The notes under the pieces are model-generated. The model was not told where the DNA came from, did no database searches, and worked only from the letters and a program-made list of their open reading frames with translations. This document shows positions 10,044-19,710 of a stretch of DNA of 64,000 nt, in pieces. This stretch comes from Pleurocapsa sp. PCC 7327. Its GTDB lineage: Bacteria; Cyanobacteriota; Cyanobacteriia; Cyanobacteriales; Microcystaceae. The DNA is taken from positions 757,501 through 821,500 of the forward strand of contig NC_019689.1 of NCBI RefSeq assembly GCF_000317025.1. Direction: 5' to 3'. A program made the position numbers and the translations under genes. Within the stretch, counting starts at the first letter, position 1; the number at the start of each line of letters is the position of its first letter.

Positions 10044-10790
10044 CTAACAAAATAGCGTATTGTCCCAATCGGGTTGTAGAGAGCTTTGTAAATTCGTCCC
10101 ATAAGCGCGACATAAATTTTCAGGAGTCATTACTCGATCTGGACTTCCATCTGCAATTAAGCTTCGATTGATCAGCAGCAGTCGATCCAACTGGTTCAAT
10201 ACCCCTCCCCAATCGTGACTGCTGATTAAAAGAATTTTGCCCTCTCTTTTGAGTTGGGCAAACACCTCTAACATAATTCTCTCGGTTTTTGTATCCACCC
10301 CAGTAAACGGTTCGTCTAATAAAAATATTTCCGCTTGTTGCGCTAAGGCGCGGGCAAGAAATACCCGTTGTTGTTGTCCGCCAGAAAGTTCTCCGATGCG
10401 ACGGTGACGCAGGGAATACATTTCTACCCTTTCCAACGCCGCTTTTACAATTTCTTTGGCAGCAGCGCCAGGACGACGAAACCATCCTAAATGTCGGGTT
10501 CGCGCCATTAGGACGACATTCCAGACAGTGATGGGAAAGTCCCAATCGATTTGCGATCGCTGGGGAATATAGGCAACTTTCTGTAATTGTTGGTGAAGGG
10601 GACAATTACAATAATGCACCACGCCACTCGCTGCTGGAATCAGTCCCAGCATGGCTTTTATCAGGGTGCTTTTCCCCGCCCCATTGGGACCGATAATACC
10701 TACCAGTTGTCCCGGTTCGATGTGAAAACTAATTCGATCTAAGCCTCGCACTTCTCGATAATTGACACTAAGTTGCCGAACATCTAACAT
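10044..10790 (-). CDS. znuC: Zinc/manganese ABC transporter ATP-binding protein
   Basis: This cytoplasmic ATPase subunit has 248 residues. It shows the Walker A GPNGAGKST at about residues 34-42, the Q-loop region AYIPQRSQIDWDFPITVWNVV typical of manganese/zinc importers, the signature [17 protein letters not shown], the Walker B EIFLLDEPFTGVD and the switch His in LISSHDWG. It is the first gene of a minus-strand pair with the permease and is divergent from the substrate-binding gene with only 72 bp between start codons. Confidence 0.92.
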   Translation of the reverse strand: MLDVRQLSVNYREVRGLDRISFHIEPGQLVGIIGPNGAGKSTLIKAMLGLIPAASGVVHYCNCPLHQQLQKVAYIPQRSQIDWDFPITVWNVVLMARTRHLGWFRRPGAAAKEIVKAALERVEMYSLRHRRIGELSGGQQQRVFLARALAQQAEIFLLDEPFTGVDTKTERIMLEVFAQLKREGKILLISSHDWGGVLNQLDRLLLINRSLIADGSPDRVMTPENLCRAYGTNLQSSLQPDWDNTLFC

Positions 10791-10800
10791 GAAAAGTCGA

Positions 10801-10815
10801 GAATAATAATGATAA
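10801..10815. promoter_or_regulatory. Possible Zur-type operator between divergent metal-transporter genes
   Basis: The 15 bases GAATAATAATGATAA agree at 10 of 14 scored positions with the cyanobacterial Zur-box consensus as I remember it (TGATAATNATTATCA). The site lies 11 bp upstream of the ATPase start and 48 bp upstream of the binding-protein start, where one repressor could control both. The region is AT-rich, so chance matches are easy and the consensus is recalled, not checked. Confidence 0.3.
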
Positions 10816-10862
10816 CAAAACTCATTTTACTCGTCCCAGTTAATTAGAAGTCTTAAAAATCT

Positions 10863-11939
10863 ATGATTCCTACCCCGCGTCAAACCTGGGCAAAAGCTGC
10901 TGTCGTTCTGGCTGTAGGATGCTTAGTTGGTTGCGGTCAATCTACGCCCACTACTCAGACTAGCCAGATTAATCCTGCCGCAACTCCAGCAGAAGTAGAA
11001 AATACAGCAGGCGATCGCCCCAAAGTCGTAGCAACTACCAGCGTTTTGTGCGATCTGACCAAACAAATAGCTAGAGATACAATCGATCTGACCTGTTTAT
11101 TGAAACCTGGAGTAGACGCTCATGTCTACGAACCCGTACCCGAAGACCGCAAGGCAATAGAAAACGCTCAACTCATCTTCTATTCAGGCTACGATCTAGA
11201 ACCGAGCTTAATCAAAATCATCAAATCAACCTCTAATTCTGCACCGAAAATTGCGGTTGCCGAAGTAGCAGTTCCCGCTCCTCTCATGGGCGAAGAACAC
11301 GAACACAGGTACGAAGGCGAAGGTAAAGAACACGAGTATGAGGAAAAAGACCAAGGAGAACAAGTTCCCGATCCTCACGTCTGGCATGACGCTCAAAATG
11401 GCATTCGTATGGCAGGCGTAATTCAAGCTAATCTGGCTCAGTTAGCTCCTGCTAATGCCGAACTGTATGCTAAAAATGCTCGAGCACTCAAAGAAGAATT
11501 GACCCAGATTGACAGTTGGATAAAATCTCAAATTGCAACGATTCCCAAGACGAATCGGAAGATAGTCACCACCCACGATGCAATGGGATATTATGCCGCT
11601 GCCTATGGCATTCCTGTTGAAGGAGCGATTCAAGGAATCAGTACAGAAGAAAAGCCCACTGCGACGCGGGTAAAAGAATTAGTCGATTCGGTTGAAGCAA
11701 CTAAAGTCCCGACAATTTTTGCAGAAATTGTGGTCAATCCCAAGCTAATTAAAACCGTTGCCAAGGAAGCTAACGTTAAACTATCAGATCGCGAACTTTT
11801 CTCCGACAGCTTGGGCGAACCGGGTTCGCAAGGCGATACCTATCCCAAAATGTTAATTGCCAATACTCAAACCATTGTCGAAGGCTTGGGCGGGAAGTTT
11901 ACGCCTTTTGCAGCTCAGAATTCTAAAGAATCTGAGTAA
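10863..11939 (+). CDS. znuA: Zinc/manganese ABC transporter substrate-binding lipoprotein
   Basis: This 358-residue cluster A-I binding protein is exported as a lipoprotein: hydrophobic leader at residues 10-22 and lipobox LVGC with Cys24. Likely metal ligands are His in VDAHVYEP, His in DPHVWHD, His in VTTHDAMGYYAAAYG and Asp in LFSDSLG. A third His ligand favours zinc, whereas Glu there is usual for manganese-specific members. Between the first two ligands lies an acidic, His-containing loop (GEEHEHRYEGEGKEHEYEEK), a feature of zinc-binding ZnuA proteins. It is divergent from the ATPase and permease genes. MntC-like manganese uptake remains the alternative. Confidence 0.88.
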   Translation: MIPTPRQTWAKAAVVLAVGCLVGCGQSTPTTQTSQINPAATPAEVENTAGDRPKVVATTSVLCDLTKQIARDTIDLTCLLKPGVDAHVYEPVPEDRKAIENAQLIFYSGYDLEPSLIKIIKSTSNSAPKIAVAEVAVPAPLMGEEHEHRYEGEGKEHEYEEKDQGEQVPDPHVWHDAQNGIRMAGVIQANLAQLAPANAELYAKNARALKEELTQIDSWIKSQIATIPKTNRKIVTTHDAMGYYAAAYGIPVEGAIQGISTEEKPTATRVKELVDSVEATKVPTIFAEIVVNPKLIKTVAKEANVKLSDRELFSDSLGEPGSQGDTYPKMLIANTQTIVEGLGGKFTPFAAQNSKESE

Positions 11940-11947
11940 CTTAAGAA

Positions 11948-12889
11948 TTACTGCTTCAAATGTCGCTCGAAAAAATTTAACGTTATCTCCATCAGATTTG
12001 GATCGAAAGGTTCTCCATTTTGCCCTCTGTAAGAGTGCTTTAAGTTGCGATCGCGAACGTATTCAACTTCAACGCCTTTCTCCTGCAAAGCTTTGACTAA
12101 CAAATCGCTTTGACTGACGGGAACGACATCATCTAATTCCCCGTGAACGATAAGAAAAGGCGGATCGCGCTCGTCGATGTGAGCGATGGGATTGGCGAGA
12201 GCAGCTAATTCACGGCGTTGCGAGATGGGACCGCCGAGTAACCGATAAACCACTTCTGTTAATTTTAGCCAGGGCTGGCCTTGGTTTTTTTCGAGAACTT
12301 CAGGGGTAGGAAATTCCGCAAACGCTCTGGGAAATTTTGTCAAGTCCGTCGGCCCGTACCAATTGCTAACTGCTTGAATTTTACTGGAGATTGGTTCGTT
12401 GCCCGTCGCGCCTTCCAAGCTGGGAACTCCAGCTGAAGTTCCCAGTAGGGCGCTCAAATAACCGCCCGCTGAATCTCCCCATGCCCCAAATCGATTGGGA
12501 TCGAGATTATATCGAGTTGCATTTTTTCTTAACCAGCGAACGGCGGCTTTAACGTCGTGAATCTGTGCCGGAAAGATAGCTTGGTAACTGTAACGATAGT
12601 TAATACAAGCTAAAGCCAATCCTCGTCGCGCAACCAATTCGCCCGGACAATCTTCTTTATTTCTTTCTACCCAACCGCCTCCATGAATAAAAATCAGAAC
12701 GGGTAGAGGTTGGGAAGAGGCAACTGTGGGTAAATAGAGATCGAGCAATAATCTTCCTTGACTGCCCCCAAGCGAATAGGTGCCATATTCGAGGTCTTTT
12801 AAGACAGTAACGCGATCGCTACAACCGAGCCGGAAGAATAGACCGACCGAGATTAATACAAGCAGCCTTAAGGAAGATAAAAGCTTCAT
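11948..12889 (-). CDS. Exported alpha/beta hydrolase (BD-FAE/esterase-lipase type)
   Basis: This 313-residue protein has a hydrophobic leader and a possible lipobox (FRLGC), so it is probably periplasmic or lipid anchored. The fold motifs are the oxyanion-hole HGGGW, the nucleophile elbow GDSAGGY, a C-terminal acid in HGELDDVVP and a His in LKHSYRG, the arrangement of the hormone-sensitive-lipase/BD-FAE esterases. I chose the ATG at 12889 because it gives a clean signal peptide; a TTG nine codons further upstream is possible. It ends 8 bp from the convergent binding-protein gene stop. Substrate unknown. Confidence 0.85.
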   Translation of the reverse strand: MKLLSSLRLLVLISVGLFFRLGCSDRVTVLKDLEYGTYSLGGSQGRLLLDLYLPTVASSQPLPVLIFIHGGGWVERNKEDCPGELVARRGLALACINYRYSYQAIFPAQIHDVKAAVRWLRKNATRYNLDPNRFGAWGDSAGGYLSALLGTSAGVPSLEGATGNEPISSKIQAVSNWYGPTDLTKFPRAFAEFPTPEVLEKNQGQPWLKLTEVVYRLLGGPISQRRELAALANPIAHIDERDPPFLIVHGELDDVVPVSQSDLLVKALQEKGVEVEYVRDRNLKHSYRGQNGEPFDPNLMEITLNFFERHLKQ

Positions 12890-12922
12890 CGAGTGCGCGA
12901 TCGATACTAAGTCCAAATTACG

Positions 12923-14731
12923 TTACTGCTCCAATCGCAACACCGCCATGAATGCCTCTTGAGGAACGTCTACGGTTCCTATCGCTTTCATACGCTTTTT
13001 CCCCTTGGCTTGCTTCTCTAAGAGTTTCTTCTTACGACTAATATCGCCGCCGTAGCATTTCGCCAAAACGTCCTTGCGCAAGGCGGGAATGTGTTCGCTA
13101 GCAATAATCTTACTTCCGATCGCGGCTTGAATGGGCACCTTAAACTGATGGCGGGGAATCAATTCTTTTAGTTTTTCCACCAAAGCGCGACCGACGTAAT
13201 AAGCTTTATCGCGATGGACGATGGTTGACAGCGCATCCACGGGATCGCCGTTGACCAGAATATCTAGCTTCACCAGAGGATTTTCCCGAAAACCGAGCAA
13301 TTGATACTCCATGCTCGCATAGCCGCGCGATCGCGATTTAAGCTGGTCGAAAAAGTCTGTCACCACTTCTGCCAAGGGCAATTCATAAATCAAAGCCGTC
13401 CGAGTTTGGGTAAAGTAGCGCATATCCTTAAACGTGCCCCGACGACTTTGACACAATTCCATCAGTGCCCCGACAAAGTTTTCAGGACAAATAATTTCTA
13501 CCTGAATGTAGGGTTCTTCGATTTTTTCCCGTTTCTGTGGCGGCGGCAATAGGCTGGGATTGTCAATTTCTATAACCTCTCCATCTACGGTCGTGACGCG
13601 ATAGACTACCGAGGGAGCCGTCGTAATTAAGTCCAGATTGTACTCTCTCTCTAGTCTTTCCTGGACGATTTCCATATGCAACAAGCCCAAAAAGCCGCAC
13701 CGGAATCCAAATCCCATCGCCGATGAGGTTTCGGGTTCGTAGGAGAGGGCAGCATCGTTGAGTTTCAGCTTTTGTAGGGCATCTCGCAGATCTTCGTATT
13801 GGTCGGCATCGGTGGGAAATAAGCCGCAGAAGACCATCGGTTTGGCTTCTGTATAGCCCGGTAGCGGTTCGGAGGCTGGGGCTTGAGCTAAAGTAATCGT
13901 ATCGCCGACGCGCGCATCTGCCACGGCTTTAATTGCTGCCGCCAGGTAGCCAACTTCTCCGGCATGCAGTTCTTCAACCTGGATTTGGTTGGGAGACAGT
14001 ACGCCTAATTCGTCGATTTCGTATTCTTTGCCCGATGCCATCAGGCGAATGCGATCGCCTTTTCTCACTTTGCCGTCCATAACTCGGAAGTACACGATTA
14101 CTCCTCGATAGGGATCGTAATAACTATCGAAGATCAGAGCGCGTAGGGGGCGATCGACAGTATCGGTTGGCGGGGGAACTAAATGAACGATTGACTCTAA
14201 AATTTCATCGATGCCAATCCCAGCTTTTGCCGATGCTTTGATAATATTGCTGCAATCTAGGCCGACGATTTCTTCAATTTCTTGCGCTACCCGTTCTGGT
14301 TCGGCACTGGGAAGGTCAATTTTATTGAGAACGGGAATGATTTCGAGATTATTTTCTAACGCCAAATAGACGTTGGCTAGGGTTTGTGCTTCGACTCCTT
14401 GGGAAGCATCGACGACTAACAAGGCTCCTTCACAGGCAGCCAGAGAACGAGACACCTCGTAGGAAAAATCTACGTGACCCGGCGTATCGATGAGATTGAT
14501 AACGTATTGCTGACCATCCTTGGCAGTATAGTTCATTCGCGCCGCCTGTAATTTGATGGTAATTCCTCGCTCGCGTTCTAGATCCATATTGTCGAGGAAT
14601 TGTTCCTTCATCTCTCGCTGAGCGACAGTACCAGTGATTTGTAACATGCGGTCAGCCAAAGTAGATTTACCATGGTCGATGTGAGCAATAATCGAAAAGT
14701 TACGAATGCGAGAGACGGGAACGTCAGTCAT
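12923..14731 (-). CDS. lepA: Elongation factor 4 (LepA), back-translocating GTPase
   Basis: This 602-residue ribosome-associated GTPase promotes back-translocation or rescue of stalled ribosomes, important under ionic stress. It begins [20 protein letters not shown] (G1 P-loop), followed by RERGITIK (switch I), [20 protein letters not shown] (G3) and PVLNKIDLP (G4). The C-terminal domain specific to LepA ends with [19 protein letters not shown] and [16 protein letters not shown] use the ATG at 14731; a TTG three codons upstream is also in frame. The esterase gene lies 33 bp downstream on the same strand. Confidence 0.98.
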   Translation of the reverse strand: MTDVPVSRIRNFSIIAHIDHGKSTLADRMLQITGTVAQREMKEQFLDNMDLERERGITIKLQAARMNYTAKDGQQYVINLIDTPGHVDFSYEVSRSLAACEGALLVVDASQGVEAQTLANVYLALENNLEIIPVLNKIDLPSAEPERVAQEIEEIVGLDCSNIIKASAKAGIGIDEILESIVHLVPPPTDTVDRPLRALIFDSYYDPYRGVIVYFRVMDGKVRKGDRIRLMASGKEYEIDELGVLSPNQIQVEELHAGEVGYLAAAIKAVADARVGDTITLAQAPASEPLPGYTEAKPMVFCGLFPTDADQYEDLRDALQKLKLNDAALSYEPETSSAMGFGFRCGFLGLLHMEIVQERLEREYNLDLITTAPSVVYRVTTVDGEVIEIDNPSLLPPPQKREKIEEPYIQVEIICPENFVGALMELCQSRRGTFKDMRYFTQTRTALIYELPLAEVVTDFFDQLKSRSRGYASMEYQLLGFRENPLVKLDILVNGDPVDALSTIVHRDKAYYVGRALVEKLKELIPRHQFKVPIQAAIGSKIIASEHIPALRKDVLAKCYGGDISRKKKLLEKQAKGKKRMKAIGTVDVPQEAFMAVLRLEQ

Positions 14732-14926
14732 AGAGGTCAAGTGTGATTTGAGTAGTAGTTCGTAAAAAGCAAGAATCCTTAATCTATTTTAAAGTTTAGC
14801 TTCTGGATTTTATTGTAAGCTCGATCTGTCGTGGGCGATGTCAATTATTTGCGTCTTTGGGCAGAAGCGCTATTTGAGCGAGAACGCTGGCTACTACAAT
14901 AGAAGTAAGAATAATAATAACGACTT

Positions 14927-15154
14927 ATGAACGATAATATTCATCAACAACGTTCTGCCGATAAAGTTGAAATATCAATTCATTTAGATTCAGAACTGTT
15001 GGCTCAAATTCAACATCTGACAAACGATCCCAGTCGGATAATAGAAACGGCAATCAAACAATGGCTCAGAAACGAGCGCGAGGGGGATGACGACCTGGCA
15101 CGTTCCTTACGGCGCAACCCGCCCGTACCGCCTAGAGGCGAATGGAATGACTGA
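14927..15154 (+). CDS. Orphan ribbon-helix-helix (CopG/CcdA-like) protein
   Basis: This 75-residue protein has the pattern of a ribbon-helix-helix DNA-binding domain: strand VEISIHLD, then helices at ELLAQIQHLT and SRIIETAIKQWLRNER. The C-terminal tail ends PVPPRGEWND, a motif I associate with small cyanobacterial proteins of this class. Such proteins are often antitoxins of type II systems, but no toxin ORF adjoins it: 257 non-coding bases and a histidine kinase follow. It may be a solitary transcription regulator or a relic of a toxin-antitoxin pair. Confidence 0.75.
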   Translation: MNDNIHQQRSADKVEISIHLDSELLAQIQHLTNDPSRIIETAIKQWLRNEREGDDDLARSLRRNPPVPPRGEWND

Positions 15155-15411
15155 AACAAAGCACTGATGTTTTCTGCTTGAGAGCAAAGTTAAAATTCTT
15201 TTTTAGAGGTTAAACTAGATTTCCTGTCAATCGGTATTTAATTCCCTAAAATCTGTAGATTAGTTAAAATTTTTAACGAAAAGCTATTTACTGTTATTTT
15301 GGGGAACTATTGGGGCATTTTAAAGTTGGGGGTGTGGAATAGGCTAAGCGCGTCGCAGTCGCAATATCTAGTTTTTTAGTGCATGCCTAAAGTTTTCGTA
15401 CTCTAAAACTG

Positions 15412-17160
15412 GTGCGAACCATGAATCCTCTGCTTGATGTCGGTGCTCTTCCAAGGCAAGGAATGTCTATGAAAGCCGAGCTGGCGAAATCCAAGCCCAA
15501 TAATAATTGGCAGCATTTAGGAGCCGAGCTGGTCTTTACTCAAGATAGCTCTGGAAAATATCTATCTTTTTACTGGCAAGCAGCTTCAGATTATGGAATT
15601 GGGGAAGAAGAAATCGTTGGCAGCTATCTTGAAGAAACCTTAACTCCAGTTCGCATCAAAGCTTACTACGAGAGGGTTAGACGAGTATTAGAGAGAAGAG
15701 TTCCCGAACAATGCCACTGTCTGTTCCAGTATCGGGGGCAAACTTTGCCTTTTGAATTGGTTATTAGCCCGATCTTACCAAAAGAAGGCAAGCCTCAAGC
15801 CGTCTTGGTCATGGGACGTTTATTAAGCGAGACAGAAATTGCCCTGACTGCCAATACCGATCTTCCTCCCCATCCAGGACCCTATCAAAAGCTACTTACC
15901 AATATCGCCCGAAAAATTCGCCGCACCTTGGATCTGACAACGATTTGGAAGCAAACGGTCGATAGCATTGGCGAGGCGCTGCAAGTCAGCCGCTGCTTGA
16001 CGCTTGCCTGCGATCCCAAACAGAGGTATCTGGACGTCAAAGCCGAATACTGCCAGCAACCGTTTAAATCGATGCTGGGATATCGTTTGGATGGCAAATC
16101 CGAAGCGTATTGGCAACAAGCTCTATGCCAGCGAGAACCCGTCATCGTCGAGCAACTCGTTGAGGACAGATTTCAAGCAAAATCTATCTTAGTCGTCTCT
16201 ACCTTTTACCAAAATCAACGCAATGGGTTAATCTGTCTTCAGCAATGCGATCGCCACCGCTATTGGACTCCCGCAGAAATTGAGTTAGTCCAAGAACTCG
16301 CCGACCAAGTGGGAACCGCGATCGCCCATGCTACTCTCTACAAAGAACTCGAACAAGCTACCCTAGCGGCAGAAGAAGCCTCTCGCCTCAAAAGCGAATT
16401 TCTAGCCAGCACCACCCACGAACTACGAACTCCCCTCAATGGCATCATCGGCTTTCTCAAGCTGATTCTCGACGGCATGGCAGACGACCCCGAAGAACAG
16501 CGAGAATTTCTTGAAGAAGCCTATAAATCCTCTCTTCATCTGCTCAATCTCATCAACGACATTCTCGATCTTGCCAAAATCGAAGCTGGCAAAATGGATC
16601 TAGAATTGGGTGCCGTCGAGCTAGATGAGTTATTGCAATCAGTAGATAACTTTACTCGTCCCCTGGCACAGCAAAAAAATCTCAGCTTTAAGATTAGACC
16701 ACCTCAGACCCTAACGCCAGTGATTCTCTATGGCAACTATCAGCGTCTGTTGCAAGTAATGTTGAATTTAATCGGCAATGCCATCAAATTCACTCACGAA
16801 GGGGGAATCGTCGTGAGTGCGGAAATCTCTAAGAAGAAAGTGAAACACGACAATCAAGAGTTTCCCGGCATCGTCAAAATCAGCGTAGCCGATACGGGAA
16901 TAGGCGTTTCTCTAGAAAAACAAGCCAAACTGTTTGAAAAATTCGTGCAAGTCGATGGCTCTCTAACTAAAGCCTATGGCGGAACGGGTTTGGGACTAGC
17001 TATTTCCCAGAAGCTTGTAGACGCGATGGGAGGACAGGTAGACTTTTATAGCATGGGAGAAGGATTGGGTTCGACGGTCACTTTTACCGTCCCTCTCAAT
17101 CATATGCCCGTCATGAAAAGCGTTCAGTCGATCGACGATTCTTTCGATCTGGCAAGTTAA
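15412..17160 (+). CDS. Soluble PAS-GAF sensor histidine kinase
   Basis: This 582-residue protein has no membrane segment and is probably cytoplasmic. A PAS-like domain (about 35-140, with LVFTQDSSGKYLSFYWQAAS) precedes a GAF domain (about 160-310), then HisKA with the phospho-acceptor His336 in STTHELRTPLNGIIG and a HATPase_c domain with N-box LIGNAIKFT, G1 VADTGIGV and G2 GGTGLGLAIS. The GAF domain lacks an obvious bilin Cys motif. There is no adjacent response regulator, so the partner is unknown. A GTG at 15412 and an ATG three codons later are both plausible starts. Confidence 0.92.
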   Translation: MRTMNPLLDVGALPRQGMSMKAELAKSKPNNNWQHLGAELVFTQDSSGKYLSFYWQAASDYGIGEEEIVGSYLEETLTPVRIKAYYERVRRVLERRVPEQCHCLFQYRGQTLPFELVISPILPKEGKPQAVLVMGRLLSETEIALTANTDLPPHPGPYQKLLTNIARKIRRTLDLTTIWKQTVDSIGEALQVSRCLTLACDPKQRYLDVKAEYCQQPFKSMLGYRLDGKSEAYWQQALCQREPVIVEQLVEDRFQAKSILVVSTFYQNQRNGLICLQQCDRHRYWTPAEIELVQELADQVGTAIAHATLYKELEQATLAAEEASRLKSEFLASTTHELRTPLNGIIGFLKLILDGMADDPEEQREFLEEAYKSSLHLLNLINDILDLAKIEAGKMDLELGAVELDELLQSVDNFTRPLAQQKNLSFKIRPPQTLTPVILYGNYQRLLQVMLNLIGNAIKFTHEGGIVVSAEISKKKVKHDNQEFPGIVKISVADTGIGVSLEKQAKLFEKFVQVDGSLTKAYGGTGLGLAISQKLVDAMGGQVDFYSMGEGLGSTVTFTVPLNHMPVMKSVQSIDDSFDLAS

Positions 17161-17264
17161 GATTTTTCTATAGAGAGCGTCCCGAACGGTTTGTCCGATT
17201 GCGATCGCCTTAACGGTAGGATAGAAGTGGCTACAATTTAAAAGTAGTGAATTGAGGTCAACGT

Positions 17265-17501
17265 ATGTCATTAGCACTGACTCCAGATAACGTCGAGCAA
17301 GTCTTAGATGAAATGCGCCCCTACCTAATGGCAGATGGCGGTAATGTCGAACTGGTTGAAATCGATGGTCCTATAGTTAGACTGCGCCTACAGGGAGCTT
17401 GTGGTTCTTGTCCCAGTTCTACTATGACGCTGAAAATGGGCATCGAGCGCCGTTTGAGAGAAATTATTCCTGAAATTGCTGAAGTAGAACAAACTATGTA
17501 G
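17265..17501 (+). CDS. NifU-like (Nfu-type) iron-sulfur scaffold protein
   Basis: This 78-residue protein consists only of the NifU C-terminal domain: [15 protein letters not shown] and the conserved CxxC in [14 protein letters not shown] (Cys46, Cys49), which assembles a labile [4Fe-4S] cluster across a dimer. In cyanobacteria this short Nfu is an essential general Fe-S scaffold, including for photosystem I clusters (family knowledge). It has its own short upstream region after the histidine kinase and is convergent with the ion-channel gene. Confidence 0.95.
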   Translation: MSLALTPDNVEQVLDEMRPYLMADGGNVELVEIDGPIVRLRLQGACGSCPSSTMTLKMGIERRLREIIPEIAEVEQTM

Positions 17502-17531
17502 GTCAGGTAGTTCTTTGTGAGTAGTTATGAG

Positions 17532-17570
17532 TAGTTAGTAGTTATTAGCAATTCGACTAGCTACTAACTA
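17532..17570. terminator. Inverted repeat between convergent genes, candidate bidirectional terminator
   Basis: TAGTTAGTAG at 17532-17541 and CTACTAACTA at 17561-17570 form a perfect 10-bp stem with a 19-nt loop between the convergent nfu and ion-channel genes; the right arm covers the channel stop codon. The arms are also members of the TAGTTAGTAGTTATTA-type tandem sequence found elsewhere in the window, so the hairpin may be a by-product of repeats. Confidence 0.35.
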
Positions 17571-18362
17571 TTTCAACCAATCTTTTAACTTCGTACCGCA
17601 GATTTTACAATAATTGGCATCAAAGTCGTGAATTGATAGTCCGCAACCCGAACAACTTTTTTGTACTTGATTGGTTGTTTTGAGTAATTGCTTAACTAAC
17701 TCGCCTACCTGCCAAGGAATTAATAAAATTCCCGTTAAAATCATTAACACGGTTAAAAAGCGACCAGTATCAGAAATAGGAGTGACATCGCCAAATCCCA
17801 CCGTTGTCATGGTCACGACTGAAAAATAAAGAGCATCGAAGAAGTTTCTAAAAATAGTAGGATTGACGGAATGCTCGGCTTGATAGATAAAGCCGGAGTA
17901 AACAAAAATAATTGAAAATAAAGTTAATAATATTCTGGTAAGAATTACTCCGTCTTCTGTTTCGATTTTAAAGATAGAAATTTTAAACTCAAGAAATCTA
18001 ATCAGTCGCAAAAGACGAAACCATCTAAAAATCCGAATAAATCTAATGTCCATTACCCCTATTATTAAGGGAACTATCGCCATTAGATCGAAAATAGAAA
18101 AGAGACTAAAAACAAATTTTATTTTAGACTCAGCACACCAAAAGCGAATTAAATATTCTATCGTAAAAATAACCAAAATTGCTATATCGATGTTATCTAG
18201 CCAAATTCTTATTATTTGGGGAATGGAATAAGTTTCTGCAACAAATATAGTTAATGATAAAAATATTAGTCCTAAAATGGTTAAATTAATCGTTTTTCCT
18301 ATAGGGTTTTCAATATCTTCTAAGTAATGCGAAACTGTTTTTCGCCACGAAATGAAATCCAT
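17568..18362 (-). CDS. Voltage-gated-type potassium channel with C-terminal zinc ribbon
   Basis: This 264-residue protein has a six-segment ion_trans layout, including an S4-like charged helix with FRWFRLLRLIRFLEFK and a pore loop with the selectivity filter TTVGFGDVTP. After the last helix the protein ends in CSGCGLSIHDFDANYCKICG, a CxxC...CxxC zinc ribbon that is not part of the usual channel core. I start at the ATG at 18362 (MDFISWRK); a GTG eight codons upstream is possible. It is probably a plasma-membrane K+ channel; gating and partners are unknown. Confidence 0.9.
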   Translation of the reverse strand: MDFISWRKTVSHYLEDIENPIGKTINLTILGLIFLSLTIFVAETYSIPQIIRIWLDNIDIAILVIFTIEYLIRFWCAESKIKFVFSLFSIFDLMAIVPLIIGVMDIRFIRIFRWFRLLRLIRFLEFKISIFKIETEDGVILTRILLTLFSIIFVYSGFIYQAEHSVNPTIFRNFFDALYFSVVTMTTVGFGDVTPISDTGRFLTVLMILTGILLIPWQVGELVKQLLKTTNQVQKSCSGCGLSIHDFDANYCKICGTKLKDWLK

Positions 18363-18434
18363 ACCAATTGTCAAAGCAGTTCGCACTAATTCAAAAACTT
18401 CTTATGAGAATTGTATATTGATGGAAAATTGGTA

Positions 18435-19355
18435 TTAGTTATCAATAATTGAACAGTGAGATGAAGATAAAAACTCAGGTCGCGATCGCTGGGTTAACTC
18501 AAGAATGCTTTCAAGATTATCCCAATTTTCCCGTTCGATTGTATCAATTAAGCGATCCAACCGAGCGCGATATGAAAACAGCGATCGCAACAAATTCTCT
18601 TGATTATACTGTGCCATCATTAAACCTAATTCTGGATTTCCCGCGCCAACGCGACTGGTATCGCGAAACCCCGAACTTGCTAACTGTTTTGCTAACTTTA
18701 ATACTTTTAGATCGGTTTCGCTCGTGCAAGCATCAATCAAAGCTGCACTTACTACAACGGGTAAATGGGAAATCCAAGCGACAGCGCGATCGTGTTCTTC
18801 TGGCATACAAGTATAAATAATCGAACCCAGCGATTGCGCTATTTCTTCAACTCGTCGGGTAGCGATGGGAGGAGTGGTTTCTGTTGGGGTTAAAACGTAA
18901 GCAGCACCGACAAATAAATCGTTTTGTGCCGCTTCAATCCCTTGCCGTGCAGTTCCTGCCATAGGATGTCCGCCAACAAAATTTTTCCATAACTGAGAAC
19001 ATTCTTCGACGATAGAAGTTTTTACCGAACCGACATCAGTAACGATAGTTTTAGGAAGAAGATAAGGAATTAGTCGTTTGAGAGTTGGAGTAATTTTATC
19101 AATAGGCGTACAGATAAATACTATTTCTACTCCTTGCAACAGCTTGGTTTTCACTTCATCAACTTCGCTGTTCTCCGACAGGACGATATACTCATCAACT
19201 GCGCCTATCTGTTTTGCTTTCTCGCAAGTCTCTTGGCGATGAGAGATTCCGAGTACGTTAAAACTGTGCGATCGCAAATCTAATCCCAACGATCCACCAA
19301 TTAATCCCAGTCCGACAATTCCTATCGTCGTCATTTGTTCTGTGCTACTATTCAT
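18435..19355 (-). CDS. tyrA: Prephenate/arogenate dehydrogenase
   Basis: This 306-residue NAD(P)-dependent enzyme of tyrosine biosynthesis has the Rossmann motif GIVGLGLIGGSLGLDL at the start and the family motifs FICTPIDKITP, TDVGSVKTSIVEE and GGHPMAGTARQGIEAA, with the catalytic His in GGHPM. Cyanobacterial TyrA proteins usually prefer arogenate and NADP+ (family knowledge). The start overlaps the end of the upstream cupin gene by 8 bp, indicating an operon; an internal ATG seven codons later is an alternative start. Confidence 0.95.
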   Translation of the reverse strand: MNSSTEQMTTIGIVGLGLIGGSLGLDLRSHSFNVLGISHRQETCEKAKQIGAVDEYIVLSENSEVDEVKTKLLQGVEIVFICTPIDKITPTLKRLIPYLLPKTIVTDVGSVKTSIVEECSQLWKNFVGGHPMAGTARQGIEAAQNDLFVGAAYVLTPTETTPPIATRRVEEIAQSLGSIIYTCMPEEHDRAVAWISHLPVVVSAALIDACTSETDLKVLKLAKQLASSGFRDTSRVGAGNPELGLMMAQYNQENLLRSLFSYRARLDRLIDTIERENWDNLESILELTQRSRPEFLSSSHCSIIDN

Positions 19356-19710
19356 AGACTGTTTCGTCTTCCTTACGCCATGCCGGATCGACGATACAGA
19401 TAAAGACTAGCGGTTCGTCTGCGCAATTGCGAATATACTGCTTGGCATTGGGTGGGATATAGACTGCATCTCCAGGTTCGACGATTTGCGTTTCTTCGCC
19501 GATGTGCATTTCTCCCTTCCCGCTAAGGATGTAATAAACTTCTGAGGTTTTTAGAGAATGGGGTGTCGAAGTTTCCCCGACGGGGACGACGGCATGAGCT
19601 AAACTGTAGCGCAGTTCTATTGGTTGCTTGTCAGGATGCAGCAATTCTCGCAGGCGAGTGCTATCTCCTGCGAGAAATTCTTCACATTCTTTCAGTTTTT
19701 GAACTAACAT
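19348..19710 (-). CDS. Cupin-domain protein
   Basis: This small single-domain cupin has 120 residues. Core motifs are TSEVYYILSGKGEMHIGEE (first cupin motif, reduced in His content) and PGDAVYIPPNAKQYIRNCADEPLVF (second motif). It overlaps tyrA by 8 bp in the same operon, but there is no specific evidence that it acts in tyrosine synthesis. Cupins of this size bind metal or small ligands; the metal site here looks incomplete, so catalytic activity is uncertain. Confidence 0.88.
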   Translation of the reverse strand: MLVQKLKECEEFLAGDSTRLRELLHPDKQPIELRYSLAHAVVPVGETSTPHSLKTSEVYYILSGKGEMHIGEETQIVEPGDAVYIPPNAKQYIRNCADEPLVFICIVDPAWRKEDETVYE

